From NCBI GenBank assembly GCA_034509425.1, contig JAVTVJ010000011.1:1178001-1242000 (forward strand): 64,000 bases of DNA. The letters run 5' to 3'. This DNA comes from Eopsaltria australis. Taxonomy: Eukaryota > Chordata > Aves > Passeriformes > Petroicidae. A program made the position numbers and the translations under genes. The notes beneath the pieces are model-generated. The model worked only from the letters and a program-made list of their open reading frames with translations, made no database searches and was not told where the DNA came from. Each line of letters begins with the position of its first letter. The first letter of the stretch is position 1. Below are positions 1 to 11,873 of this stretch, in pieces.

Positions 1-510
1 CCATTGCATGAATTTGGTCTGCTCTCAAGATGCAACACCTGCGGAGGATCTTCAGCTCTGGCTGCTGCAGGTCACAAGCAGAAGTGCAGTGTGGGAGTGT
101 CCAGATGTTGTCCTGACATCTTCTATTTGACTCCTGCTGAACTACTAAGACTTGCTATGAATTTTATGAAGATGAATGGAATACAGAGAGGAGTCATTTG
201 GGAAAGATTTCATGGCAATATGTGCTCTGAGCAGCTGGATGTCTGCAAAGCTACTAGATTAACTCAATTGTCCTGAAAAAGGGAAAATTTTAGTGATGGG
301 TAAAAAGCATATCCTGAGAATCAGATTTTTCAGGATGAGTGACATTTTCCTTTTCTGAGTCAGATGAAACTTAACAGTATTTGTTCGTCTATTTCTAATA
401 TATGTTTGATGTTTTAAATTTCTTTGTACTCTGTGACATATTGATTTTATAATTACAGGGTTTAGTAGTCATTCCATAATGAAGTATAATTTCCATCATA
501 ATCATTGGAG
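1..510. other. Unique sequence, no recognised gene
   Basis: A plus-strand frame is open from the left edge to a stop at 274-276 (about 90 codons), with no ATG at its start; the first in-frame ATG lies well inside. The stretch is less AT-rich than its surroundings. The translation has several cysteines but no domain I recognise, and no clear splice site ends it before the stop. It could be the end of an exon entering from the left, or chance. Confidence 0.35.
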
Positions 511-537
511 AGATAGATAGATAAATAGGTAGGTAGG

Positions 538-568
<31 letters not shown>

Positions 569-573
569 ATAGG

Positions 574-614
<41 letters not shown>
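511..614. repeat. GATA tetranucleotide microsatellite
   Basis: About 26 units of GATA/AGAT. The variant block containing AAATAGGT occurs twice (near 523-530 and 566-573), which suggests the interrupted unit was itself copied during slippage. Such arrays are usually polymorphic in length. Confidence 0.95.
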
Positions 615-1272
615 GGACTATAATGGTCATATTTCTAGCATTGACTGTGGTTTAATATCAGTTTGCTTTGTTTTGGTTTTCAGTCAAATGCACCAAGTGT
701 GAGATGCAGTGCTAGAATATGCTGGCTGTAAGGAGTTTAGGTTCCCCATGAGGTCAATGAAGTCTAAAAAGTAATTCAGGCTGCCTATCTGAAGAAGACA
801 CATGTTGGTTAGGCATTGAATTGTTTGTTATGTTTTATTAACTGCAATACGTTACCCTCCATCCTCTGTTACAGATAACTTTTGTAGGTGTTTAAACCTG
901 AAATAAGTCCCACCCACAGTCTTTCTACTTGCAACAGTATCTTTAGTGTGAAGAGGAAAATTGCAGTTTGCTTCTCCAGCCTTCTGTGTTGCAATAAATG
1001 TTAGCAAATAAGAAGCAGTAGTAGCAATAACTTGAGCTGTTACTTTTATAGCTCTTTTGTTTCATACATCTTCTGGGGATTTTCAAACGCTCGGGTTTTT
1101 AAACAGCTTCTCTACAGATGTATTCTGCCTTTTGAGATGTAATTTCAAAGGATTGGAAAAAAAACCTCATTAGTAAATACATTAAAAGATATGGGCTATC
1201 TCCTGGCCTGCTAGTTAACATTCCGCAACCTTTTGGAAGATTCATGAAGTTCAAGGATTTTTCTTGAAATAT

Positions 1273-1276
<4 letters not shown>
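615..1276. other. Unique AT-rich DNA, nothing recognised
   Basis: No repeat family, RNA gene or credible coding frame is visible. It contains only ordinary AT-rich sequence. Confidence 0.5.

Positions 1277-1307
<31 letters not shown>
1277..1307. repeat. Poly-T tract (31 T)
   Basis: An uninterrupted run of 31 T. It could be the poly-A tail of a minus-strand retrocopy, but the sequence to its right shows no recognisable processed gene and I see no flanking duplication. A simple homopolymer is the safest call. Confidence 0.95.
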
Positions 1308-1312
<5 letters not shown>

Positions 1313-4300
1313 AATTTACAATTTGACAATTCTTATTACAGAGTTAAGCATAATTAACTAAATATGGACTGGCCTGTGGCATCTGTGTTTTTTTTCCCAG
1401 TGATTAGACATGACAGGATGTTATCTTCGGCTGTGAGATGGAAGGTAATTCAGTTTTCACAGAACTTTTATGTAATACTGATTGAATTAGTATTTAAGAT
1501 ATGTGCTATGTTTTGTGTAGGGTATTTTATGCTCACTGCTATTATTTATGACTGAGGTGTTTTACTGCCTTCTAGGTATTCACACGTGCGATAGGTCCAG
1601 AGAGATATTTGCAACGAAAAGCAGACTTTGATGTTTTGAGATTTCAGAATTGTGTTCTGCATTTTCTTTAGTGGTTTTTTTGAGAAGATTGTCTTTAAAC
1701 CATGCACACAAATGGCAGAAATGTTTTATCAGCATAAAAAGCCTACCATTCTCTAGATCAGTTTGGAAATATGGCCTTTATGAGACAGCATTGTAAGTGG
1801 AAGGGAATGAAGATTCAAACCCAGCATTTTGCTGAGAGATGCAATAGGTAAATTACAGCTTCATTGTTGCATGAAATTATTAAGAGTTTTGAAATATGTG
1901 ATAGCATATATAGGGAGGGAATAACGGTTAACATAATAGTTTCATTCCAGAAAATGAAAACCTCAGTTTAACTCTCCCCTCTGCTAAATTTGTTTTTCAG
2001 CAGTTCATTAAGAACAATGAAGGAGAATAAATGTTCCTGTCTTGTTTCATGCCCAGGGTGATTTTGGTGAAGTAAAGGTTTGTGGAAATAACATTTCCCA
2101 GTAATTCAAACACTAACATGTGTAGACAGAATCTGTTTGTTACTTCTGCATTCTAGGCTTTAATTTCATGCCATTTTATGTTTTTCATGGGTTTAGATGT
2201 TTATTTATGAAACTATTAGGCCTATTAGGCATTATTTATTTATTGGTAGTGTAACCTAGAGTTATTATAGATTTCAATTAAAAGTCCTTTCTTCAGTGTC
2301 TGGCACATCAAAACATTTACACACCACTAACATGACTGCACCAGCCCTGTAAAACAGGAGGTATTTTAGTATGTACCCCAGGAGAGTTCTACGTAACTTA
2401 GCCGAGCACAGAGAAATCTTCCTTGCAGCTATCTTTGCTTTGGAAGCATTTTAAATATTTAAACACACTCTTTATAGCAGTCTTGCCTTTCTCTTGTTAT
2501 GAAATCCCCATCAGTTTTCTAAAGACAGAAGTCTAAATGTAATTGCCTTTATTCTGTGGTGAGAAACAGAGTTAAACTACTTTCTTTACAGAAAGACTAA
2601 ATGCGTGCATCTGATAGGACATGCTAGGATTTTTCTGTTGTAAAGCAAGGCATGTGTGGACCTTTGACTTTCCCATTCTTGAAAGTCCCCATGAACTCTG
2701 TGACAGAAGCAAACAGAGGCTCAGCAAGTCTGTTGCAGTCACTTTTCACTGATAGTTCCACAAGCTGAACTGTATTGATGAAATTTCAAGAGGGTCACCA
2801 CAGAGAATGAAGATCATGCAGTAAGTCATTGCATGAGAGGTCCATTGCTGAGTCTGACAGAGATCAAAATAAGTTTCTTACTTCTTTCATAACATTAATC
2901 AATAGGAACATGTGCCAGGACGGTGAAATGCTTGGTTTTTTAAAATTTAAGAGATTAGTACAAGTCCTAGCAGACAGAGCCTGGTGAAAGTGGATGGCAA
3001 ATAGAGCATTCTCAGATATAAAAGATGTCTGAGAGGTTGGACTTTGAATAAAGAGATCTAGTCAGTATATGGAAATACCTGGATCCAAAATGGCATTTTT
3101 TGTGGTTTGGAATAAATATGTGCAATACCTTCTCAACAGCAGCAAATCTGTTTCTGCACTTTGTTCTAGCACCTAATTACTTACTCTAGCACCTAGCTAC
3201 TGAGTGAATGCTTATTCAGCACAATTGAGAGGATTTTCTTTATCTTTATGGAAGCAGAGAACCTTTTTTACATTTGGTTGTATTTCCAAGAATGGTGAAG
3301 CGTTTCTGCCCTCTTGGTAGAGAAATGGAGACCACCATCTTAAGGTGTCTCAAGCTGCTCGTGCAAAAAAAATGAGTCACTTGATACCAAATTTTTAAAA
3401 GTGAGTCATGATTTTATTTATAAGGAGTAGGTAGGAGGATATGAGAACTCCTCAACTCCCCTTAGGCTTTAGGAAACCCACAGTGAAAACAACTTTTAGT
3501 TGTCTGATCTGGGCAAATACTGTCACTGTCCATTTTTACCCCGTGCCTCAATGAACTTCCTGTCTTACTTCATGGAGTGTTAATTTGGAGAAAAAGGAGA
3601 TAAAGAAGAGACACTATCAAGTAGTAAAAGTGGGAAAAGAAACATTTAGCAATCATTCGGTACCCCTTTTTCAGAGTGTCTTAGAAACAGCTTCAGCTCT
3701 GATGAGGAGCTGAATTCCAAGCCATCTGTGAATCCTCAAAGTTGTACACCCACAGTGGAAAATGGGTATAATTTGTTTCTATAGCTGCTTATGGGATCTG
3801 CCAAACTTTTTTCCTCTTTTGGTTCTTCTCTTTTCCATCTACATCCGTCTTCATCCTTATTTTCTCTGAATTTCTGACCAGTAAGAAGGGGATAGAAGCA
3901 CCATCTGTTCTTGAAAAGCTCTAAGTTTGGCTTCTTCTGCTGTAAATCAGCAGCAAATCAGACTAAAGCACAGCAACTGGTATTCCTCAAATATAATGTA
4001 TGTTACAGAAAACATGAGCAAAAATTAATGGATCTGTGTTTAGTTACTAAACTAAGTATGGCCTGTCTACTATGGGATTTTTGTTTAATTACTTCAAAAA
4101 TATATTGACCAATCCAGATTTTTCACCCTGGAGGACATTGCTATCTATAATCAAACTGTATCGGAATATGTTTTATTCTTTTTGGCATTTCGTCTGCAGT
4201 ATTTACATAGCTATAATCTATAATCCAGTTGACTTTTTCTCCAACAGTAGCACTAAATGCTGTTTTACAGGAAGTAGAAATCATGGTAAAAAGTGTGAAG

Positions 4301-5771
4301 ATATTTTTCTTTCTCTTTGTGTCTATTGGACAAACTGGTCTAAAGTCATATATAAGAGAATTCACACTAATTTAAAAAAAATATGTTTCACTTCAAGACA
4401 ATATTGCTGTTGCAAATGTTAAAACTCCACCTGGCAATTACACCAATAAATATGCTAATGAGTTTTTCCTTTGAAACATTGGGAGTTCATAAGTCATTAG
4501 TGACTGTGAGTCCTTAGGTGCAAATGAGTCAAAATCATTCAATAGTGTGCATGGCTTCATGAAGAAATGGGATGAAAATTGCTGCTTGAATCTGAGTAGC
4601 GTGCTGGGTTTTGTGCTGTGACATTTGAAGACTGAAAATGCATGTATATGGAATACAGTTTCCTCCCCTTGTGAAAATGGAGGAGTAAATCTTAGCAGTG
4701 TTTTGTCATGACTCAGTCTTAATTTTGATCCTCTGCTTTTATCGCTACAGCATATCCAATCTTTTTTTCAAACCAATACAAATAAAAGCATCGCAGTCAA
4801 TTCCTGGTTTCTGATGTTATGACAAACTGCAGAGAAGGCCCATTATTCTGTCTCCTTTCAGTGAGCAGTAGATGAAGGAGAAATTTCACCCTAAGTGTTT
4901 TTTTCACTGGAATCTCCAGATGGTCTGGTGTTACTGTGCTGCATCCGACGCACTGACAAATAGGCTGTCAGTGAAGATTTTTCCTGTAATGTACACTGTG
5001 AAACGAAGCCATCTATTTGTTGATATACTTTGTTTGAAGTGTGTGCAGATTGCCATGAGACATCATGGGAAGGTGACACATCTTTGCCTCTGTATGAATG
5101 CAATATTTGATTGAAATGAAACTGATGTGGTTTTTCTGAGATGTCAAATGAAGTAATGTGCCAGGGAAGTAGCTATGCAGAACTAAGTCAAAAGTATTTC
5201 TGATCTTTACAGGGTGTTGTTGGCTCCGTGTGGGCCCTCGATATTTTCTTATGTGAGTGGTCTGACTGGATGGAATTAGCTAAACCCATCAAAGTTTGGT
5301 TGCCTACCATTAACTAAAAGAATAGAAATAGTGATCCTCATATTCAGTTCCTCATTGGATTGAAGGCTACTGCAACACTGGTGATTTGGAAGCTTAAGTA
5401 AACAGGAGGAATGAGAATCTTAACCTGTTACCTCTTTCCCCTACTTGACTGCATCTCTTGGTAGAACTTCACTTGAAATAGTTTAATTTTCCTCACATTA
5501 CTACTGTCATGGATTTTGACCACAAAATTTTTCATGTTGTTGACTACGCTGCATGTTGATAACTGATTAGTTTCAACAAATCACATATGTTTTTTTGGCT
5601 TTGCTGTTTTAAAGTGAGTCCTAGTTCAGTGTGACCAATATGAGTCTGCATTTAATTTCACAGAGTTACGTTTTTATTTGTTGGAAGATAATTTGGTCCT
5701 CAAACTACTAAATTCATAATCCATATGCATGTCATTGGTTCACTGAAGAAGAATATAATTTACCAGGAACA
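1308..5771. other. Unique AT-rich DNA with one short tandem duplication
   Basis: No gene or interspersed repeat is recognised in about 4.5 kb. The longest frames, such as 4072-4422 on the plus strand, translate to Phe/Ile/Tyr/Cys-rich sequence typical of AT-rich noncoding DNA. A two-copy tandem duplication of about 20 bp, sharing TCTAGCACCTA, lies at 3165-3204. Confidence 0.45.
3165..3204. repeat. Two-copy 20-bp tandem duplication
   Basis: Copies at 3165-3184 and 3185-3204 share TCTAGCACCTA and then differ at a few positions. This looks like an old local slippage duplication. Confidence 0.7.
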
Positions 5772-6872
5772 GGTGCACACTGGTCTCCCACATCTTTCAC
5801 TAAATTGGAGAGAAATGGATTTGAGTGGACTGTTGGATTAAAAAGTGGTTGGATGGTTGTGTCCAGAGGATAATGGTTTAGAGTCCTGATGGACATCAGT
5901 GACATGTAGTGTCCCTCAGGGAACCCTATTGGTACAACTGTTATTTAATATCTTGATTAATAAAATAGGTGAAGGGGTCAGGTGCATCATCAGTATATTT
6001 GCAGATGATACCAAGCTGAGTGGTGTGGTTGCCACATCTGAAGGGCAGAATGCCATCCAGAGGGACCTGAAAAAGCTTGAGAAGTGGGTCCATGGGAATC
6101 TCGTGAAGTTTAACAAGGCCAAGTCAAGGTGCTGCACCTGTGTTGGATCAATCCCCAATATCAACACAGGCTGGGGGATGGACAGATCAAGAGAAGACCA
6201 TCCAAGAAGGTCTTGGGGGTGCTGGTGGATGAGAGGCTGGACGTGAGCTGGCAATGTGAGCTTGCAGTTCAGAAAGCCAATTGTATCCTGGGCTTCATCC
6301 AAGGCAGCAAAAACAGCAGGTCAAGAAAAGTGATTCTGACTCTCTACTTTCCTCTTATGAGATGCCACCTGTAGTACTTCATCCAGTTCTGGGATTCTCA
6401 GAATAGGACACACATTGAGCTGTTGGAGTGAGTCCAGAGTAGTGTCACCAAGATGATTAGAGGGATGGAGCACCTCTTGTATAAGGAAAGGCTGAGAGAA
6501 TTGGATTTGCCCATCCTGGAAAAGAGAAGGCACTGGGGTGGCCTAATTACAACCTTCTAGTACCTGAAGACAGCCTACAAGAAAGACAGAGGGACATTTT
6601 ACAACACAGTATAGTAAGAGGACAGGAGGGAATAGTTTCAAACTGGAAGAGAGTAGGTTTGGATAATGTATTAGGAAGAAATTCTTGGCTGTGAACAGAA
6701 TTGGAACAGATTGCCCAGAGAAGTTGTGGATTCCCCAATACTAGAAGTGTTTAAGGCCAGCTTGAAGGGAACTCTGAGCAACCTGATCTAATGTAAGGTG
6801 TACGTATCCATGTCAGGGAGTTAGAACTAGATGATCTTCAGAGTGCATTTCAACCTAAACCATTCTGTGGTT
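5772..6872 (+). mobile_element. CR1 LINE fragment, reverse transcriptase part to 3' end
   Basis: This is a 5'-truncated CR1 non-LTR retrotransposon of about 1.1 kb. An open stretch at 5899-6246 covers the core of the reverse transcriptase. It shows the SVPQGTLL motif, normally VPQGS-L-GP, just after 5905, then the catalytic F-A-D-D box at 5998-6009 followed by TKL. The line continues through the usual downstream blocks: tryptophan-containing 'KWVHGNLVKFNKAK', then the region encoding 'NCILGFIQGSK'. The frame is broken upstream and after about 6246, so the copy is dead. The 3' end is near CATTCTGTGG (6861-6870), a decayed form of the CR1 tail. CR1 encodes an endonuclease-reverse transcriptase that copies its own RNA at nicked target DNA; here only a relic remains. 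The 5' boundary is approximate. Confidence 0.92.
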
Positions 6873-9800
6873 TTTTTTTGTATTTATTTTATGGTATTCT
6901 TCCAGAAAGATGTGTTTCTTGAAAAGGCAACATAAAATATACTACTCAAAGCAGTCTGTCACTACATGCAGCCACAAAGGGGCTAAATACTGTCACTACC
7001 TACCAGAAGCTTCCCATCAAATAATTCTGTTGCTTCATTTCACTCATTATACAAGTGTATGTCCTGATTTCTAGCTGTAATTTTAATTATGCTTGAACCG
7101 ATTTAGTAGTTACAGAAGTTGGGAGTTGATTGTCCTGAATAGTTTTGGGGAAAATTTTGTAGTTTCCCACTTCAGTTTATGAAGATGACAATCTATGTAT
7201 TTATCTATTTAGATTTATTTTCATGTTCTTAATTTTATTTGGAAATGAAGAGCCATAAATAAGTTACTTTTATGGCTCTGTTTGCTTATGCTGAACTGCT
7301 GCATGTTCATAACAGCATTTAATACAACTTCAGAGTATCAGTGCTTTTGACATCACTTTTTGCTTTCTGCTTTTCCCCTTGACCCAGTCTTCTTAAGTAA
7401 TAATTAATTCCTGCAGAGAGATCCTGCTACAATTTGGTGTTCAATGGTATGGATGCCCACCATAGTGAACGCAACATATAAGGAAACATTAAATAACTTA
7501 GTGAGGCTTATTGTGCCCTACCTTGCAGAAACAAGCAAATCAGCAAGTACTCTGAGAACACAAAGCAGGCACTTTCACTTCTGAAAAATAGACAAGGAGA
7601 TGAGTGGGAATGAGGTGGGCAAATTAAGTTTGCTTCTAAATAGTGTTACTATTCTTGTGTTAGTATAGAATTACCTTAGAAAAATAGAAAGTTACCAGCA
7701 GGATTGACAGCAGGTGACTTTCAGAGCCAAATGTCAGTTGTTGACTGAGCAATCTGAAATATTGCAGACTAGGAATTTATTCAGTTTGACTGAATTTTTA
7801 TCGGTTCAGTACATTTAGTTAAAAAAAAAAGGCTAGGATCATAAATATGCTGATCCTATAAACGTGCTGGGATGTAGAGAGATGTCTGTGCTAGAGAGGA
7901 ATATTTTGCTGCCTTTGTAAAATTCCATCCAGGTTTGACCAAATGGCAAAAATTCTAGTTTGTATATGCTCAGTGGCAATTTTTGGACTCCAATTAGCTA
8001 ATATCTCCCAGAAGACTGGCCTAATAATCTAAAATATATGTGCATAATCTGTCCTGTGATTTCTGTAATACTTTGCTCATACAAGCAGCATTGAAAACAT
8101 CTCTAAAGGCTAAAGTATTTTGAAAAATTAGGTGTAAGGTACCTTGAGCTTCTTATCCAGTGTTGTAAGAAGTCTTTTACTTCAATCTATCTCTTTTGTC
8201 ACGATAGATGTTCACTAAAATCTAACCTCATTAAATAGATGCAAAGGAAAAGGAGCCAGTCTTTTCAAATACTGTGTTGTACAGATAATCACTCTAAAAT
8301 CCTGCTAGGAAATACTAATTTTGCCTTCAAATTAGGTTTGAAAAATATGCAATAAGTAAGTCCCTATATTAAGCAACTTCAGAAAAAGAAAGTACTGGAT
8401 ACTCATCTAATGAGCATTGCAGATAGCAGAGCCTGTATTGGAGAAAAAATTATACAGAACCATAATATATATGTATAGGAGATAATTTTCCACATTTCTC
8501 TTTCCTGGCTTTATGGGGCATGACTTTTAACTTTACTAAAACTTAATGTGTTTTTCAGATCAGAAATCTGTTGTCAAGTATACCCTTTAAGATCCTATTG
8601 TGTCTCTTCAAATTTTAAAAAATGCATGATATTGCCTTGAAAATAGATTTCAAATTTTATAAACATAAGTATGTGAACACACACGGTAACTGTTTTTAAA
8701 TAGATTTGGACAAATTTACATATTATAAATTGTTTTGTTATATATTTTAAAAGCACCACTGTATTTCTGCCTCAGTTCTCCTTAGATTAGTTATCCAAGA
8801 GAATGCAATGTGGATTAATTATAAATTATTTATTATATATTATTCTCTATATTAATGATAGATTATTCCATTCTTATGTTGTATTTTTAAAATGTGAGTA
8901 TCTGAATGACTCGTACTTGATTTTGGCCAAGACTGGAAGATGGGATCAAAGATTCATTATGGCAATTTCTGGATTACAACAAAATGTATGTCAAGGAAAG
9001 ATGAAAATCACCTTTCCTGGAAAATTATCTGTTTGTGTAGTATTTTCCTTCAGACTAAATGAAGAAAAGTCTCACAAAAAGTGCAGCTTTTTTGATGCAA
9101 CAGAATTTCTCAAGGACTTCCACAGCTTTTCTTTAGGTGTTTTGTTCAGGTACTTCTGCAAAAGAACAAATATTACAAAGTGCAAAAATGCACCTAGGAG
9201 CATCAGTCCTGCTTTTGCTAACATTTCATCATCTGATTATGCAGTATGTACTGCATCTTTAATGCTTGCTTTCTAATCCACTTATAGCTATTTTATGCAG
9301 GAAACGAAATACTGGAACATTAAGAAATGAGGAAAACACATGATACCAGGGGAGCTTAGAAAGCAGTAAAAATGAATTCTGGCAAAAAAGTAATAATCAT
9401 ATTGTGAAAATAGGTCATTTTTTTTCATCTGTCATTACTCTGAGAAAGAGATTAATTCAGTGTTCAGAACATCAGCCAAAGTGTTCACATCCACAGAGGA
9501 CATGAAGGGAAAATGAATTTGTAATTACCTGTATCATATGTAGGAGCATTACGAATAATGAATCATTCAAAATATGTATGGACTGGGAATGTGCATATAC
9601 ATCCAGATTGATTTCAACTCATAATCTAAGTACCTGTCTGTCTGGATTACTATAGTTGAGAAATTATATATAACCTTCTCTCTGACAAATTAGCATCATA
9701 AGGAGCAAATTGTACTTCAGTGTTACCTTCTAGAAAACAAAATTATGCCTGAATTTGACAAAGCCCTCTAACAATTGCTTCAGTGACTTGAAGATAGGGC

Positions 9801-11601
9801 AGATGGCTTCACTCCACTGAGGGTAAATTTTAAACTGTTATTATGCACTTTGCTTGCTAGCCAAATGGAGAGCTATGATTTGCAGTCATTAATAAATTCA
9901 GACTGTTTTGAAATTTCCTGAAATAAAAATCTCAGATTTGTTTATTGGTTTTGCTGTTTGTTTCTTGTCAAACTCTTAGGACAGGAGGAACTGTCCAACC
10001 GCAAAGAGTTACTTGTGAGAAGTTATTTATGTTGTCTACTTCAGGCAGAGCAGGTGCCCTGAAATTCTGGGTGCAGTCACTGAGGAGAGGTGACTTTCTT
10101 CAGGATGGGGGTTCACGGCATCACACGTGTGCTGCAATTACACCGCCTGCTTTGAGGGCATCTGCCACCTTTGGTTGGCCATACAGGGAGCTTGCTACTT
10201 AATTAAAGCTCCTTAACTACATGCTTACATGCAGGTGGGGTGGGATGGATCAAGGTTTGGCCCTTATAAAATTCTCTGTCTTTTCTATGCGTTTCGACTT
10301 TCAGAGTTCTTTTTGTCCTTTGGTTTTTTTAATTCGCTTGTGTTGTCATTTTGCTCTCTCCCTGCCCTCCTAGCACATAGCATTTCCTTCCCTGCAGTTT
10401 GGAGGTAAGGTTACAAGACAGACTAAGTAATCAAGCTGATTCTGTAACCAGTTTTTAAATAGCAATAGCTGGCTTTACTACGATCTTATTCTCTTAAATT
10501 TATTTTCCCGTCATTTGTGTTTAGCTGCTCTCGCTTCCTATGCAGTAGTGTCAGTCTTCTGAGTATTCCCATGATTTTAAGCTAAAAAGACATTAAAAGA
10601 AAAGTAAAGGGGTTTTTGTATCTGTCCTGCCTGTTTAGAAATTTTAATCTTAGAATATGGCAAGAATCTGTAGCAAAAAACTTATTTTTTACTTTGCCTT
10701 CACTAATAATCAAACCAAAGCTCCTTTCATTGTAGGTTCTTAGAATATAACATACAAGCATGAAGGTGATTTTTTTAGTTTGAAATTTTTAGGGTGTGCT
10801 TTTTGAGGAGACCTGATCTTTGAATTTTGTAGATGCTGTTATTCAATGTGGCTTTTTTGGAAGCTGCTGGCTGTGTTTCCCTGCATTCTGTGGGGAACCT
10901 TTTCTACTCCCAATGTACTGGCACTTGTACACCAATGCGTTTCTTCTGCACAAATCACTGGCAGTCAGGAGAAATTCATTCAGACCAAGTAAGATCTTAT
11001 TCTCTGAATTTATAGTGCATACTTCAAATGAGAAGATCAACATTCATGTAATTAATCCCCCCTGCCCCACTCCAGAGTTGTACCACTTTAGTGTATTTTA
11101 GGTCCATCAAATGATGTTTCATGAATTGGCAGGTTAGAGAATGCATATTAAATTGAGCAAGAATGAATGGATTTAGGGTTTAGGGTGGAAAGGCTGATGG
11201 ATTTGGCAAGGAATTTACTTAGGTAAAGTCAGGTGGGTTGGCAGTAAGCAGAAACATATTTTATTTTTTGGCAAGAAAGCTGTTATGCTCAGGGAATATC
11301 ATATGTCTTGTTGACTGAGGTGGAAAATTTTGGAGAGATCCTCTTGTAAGACTTCTGGAACTATATCACAGCCTTTGTCAAGATGTAAATAATTCACTAT
11401 TGCAAAGTCATCTGGAGAACAGTCAGGAAAAGAAAGCAGGGATTTTTTGACATTGATGCTTCTCTTATACTCAGAAAAAACTACTTTCTTGATCCCTTTT
11501 ATATAAGCACTGGGACTGTGCCAGCCAATGAGATGCCGGTTTTAATCCATAAAACAAAATGTTATGCCAGTTAGAAAGAAGTCTGAGCCATTAATCCTTA
11601 T
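6873..11601. other. Unique AT-rich DNA, no recognised gene
   Basis: About 4.7 kb without a recognisable repeat or gene. The longest frame runs 8803-9276 on the plus strand: it starts with ATG, gives 157 residues, and has no motif I recognise. A slightly GC-richer patch lies at about 9970-10200. Short homopolymers are common. Confidence 0.45.
8803..9276 (+). other. Long unassigned open frame, probably noncoding
   Basis: An ATG-initiated frame of 157 codons in AT-rich DNA. The N-terminal third is hydrophobic and rich in Ile, Leu and Tyr, as expected from translated AT-rich sequence. The remainder is Lys/Phe/Ser-rich with scattered cysteines. I see no domain, no signal peptide with a convincing cleavage site, and no splice context or promoter. 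It is the longest frame in the window not explained by a repeat or low-complexity sequence, so it is recorded here. I infer it is a chance frame. Confidence 0.15.
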
Positions 11602-11750
11602 AAAACAAAACAAAACAAGCCAAAACCAAACTAAAACAAAAACAAAAAAGCAAGAAAACAAAAAAAACAAACAAAAAAACCCAAAAAAACCCAAAAAAAC
11701 CAAAAAACCAAACAAAAAAAACAATCAAACAAACAAACAAAAAAAAAACC
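11602..11750. repeat. A/C-rich low-complexity tract (CAAAA-type)
   Basis: About 150 bp made almost wholly of A and C, as variable CAAA/CAAAA/CCAAAA units with only a few G and T. It abuts a polypurine tract on its right. Comparable A/C or T/G tracts recur elsewhere in this window. Confidence 0.9.
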
Positions 11751-11873
11751 AAAAGAAAAAAAATAGAGGAAAAGGAAAAGAGAGAAATGGAGAGAGAAAG
11801 AAGAAAGAAGAAAAAAAAGAAAAAAAAGAGAAAGAGAGAGAGAGAAAGAGAAAGAGAGAAAGAGAAAGAGAAG
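11751..11873. repeat. Polypurine tract (GA/GAAA-rich)
   Basis: About 123 bases of A and G interrupted by two T (11764 and 11788), ending in GAGA and GAAAGA repeats. Polypurine-polypyrimidine DNA of this length can adopt triplex (H-DNA) structures; whether it does here is inference. Translations across it are low-complexity Lys/Glu/Arg or Phe/Ser/Leu and are not genes. Confidence 0.92.
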
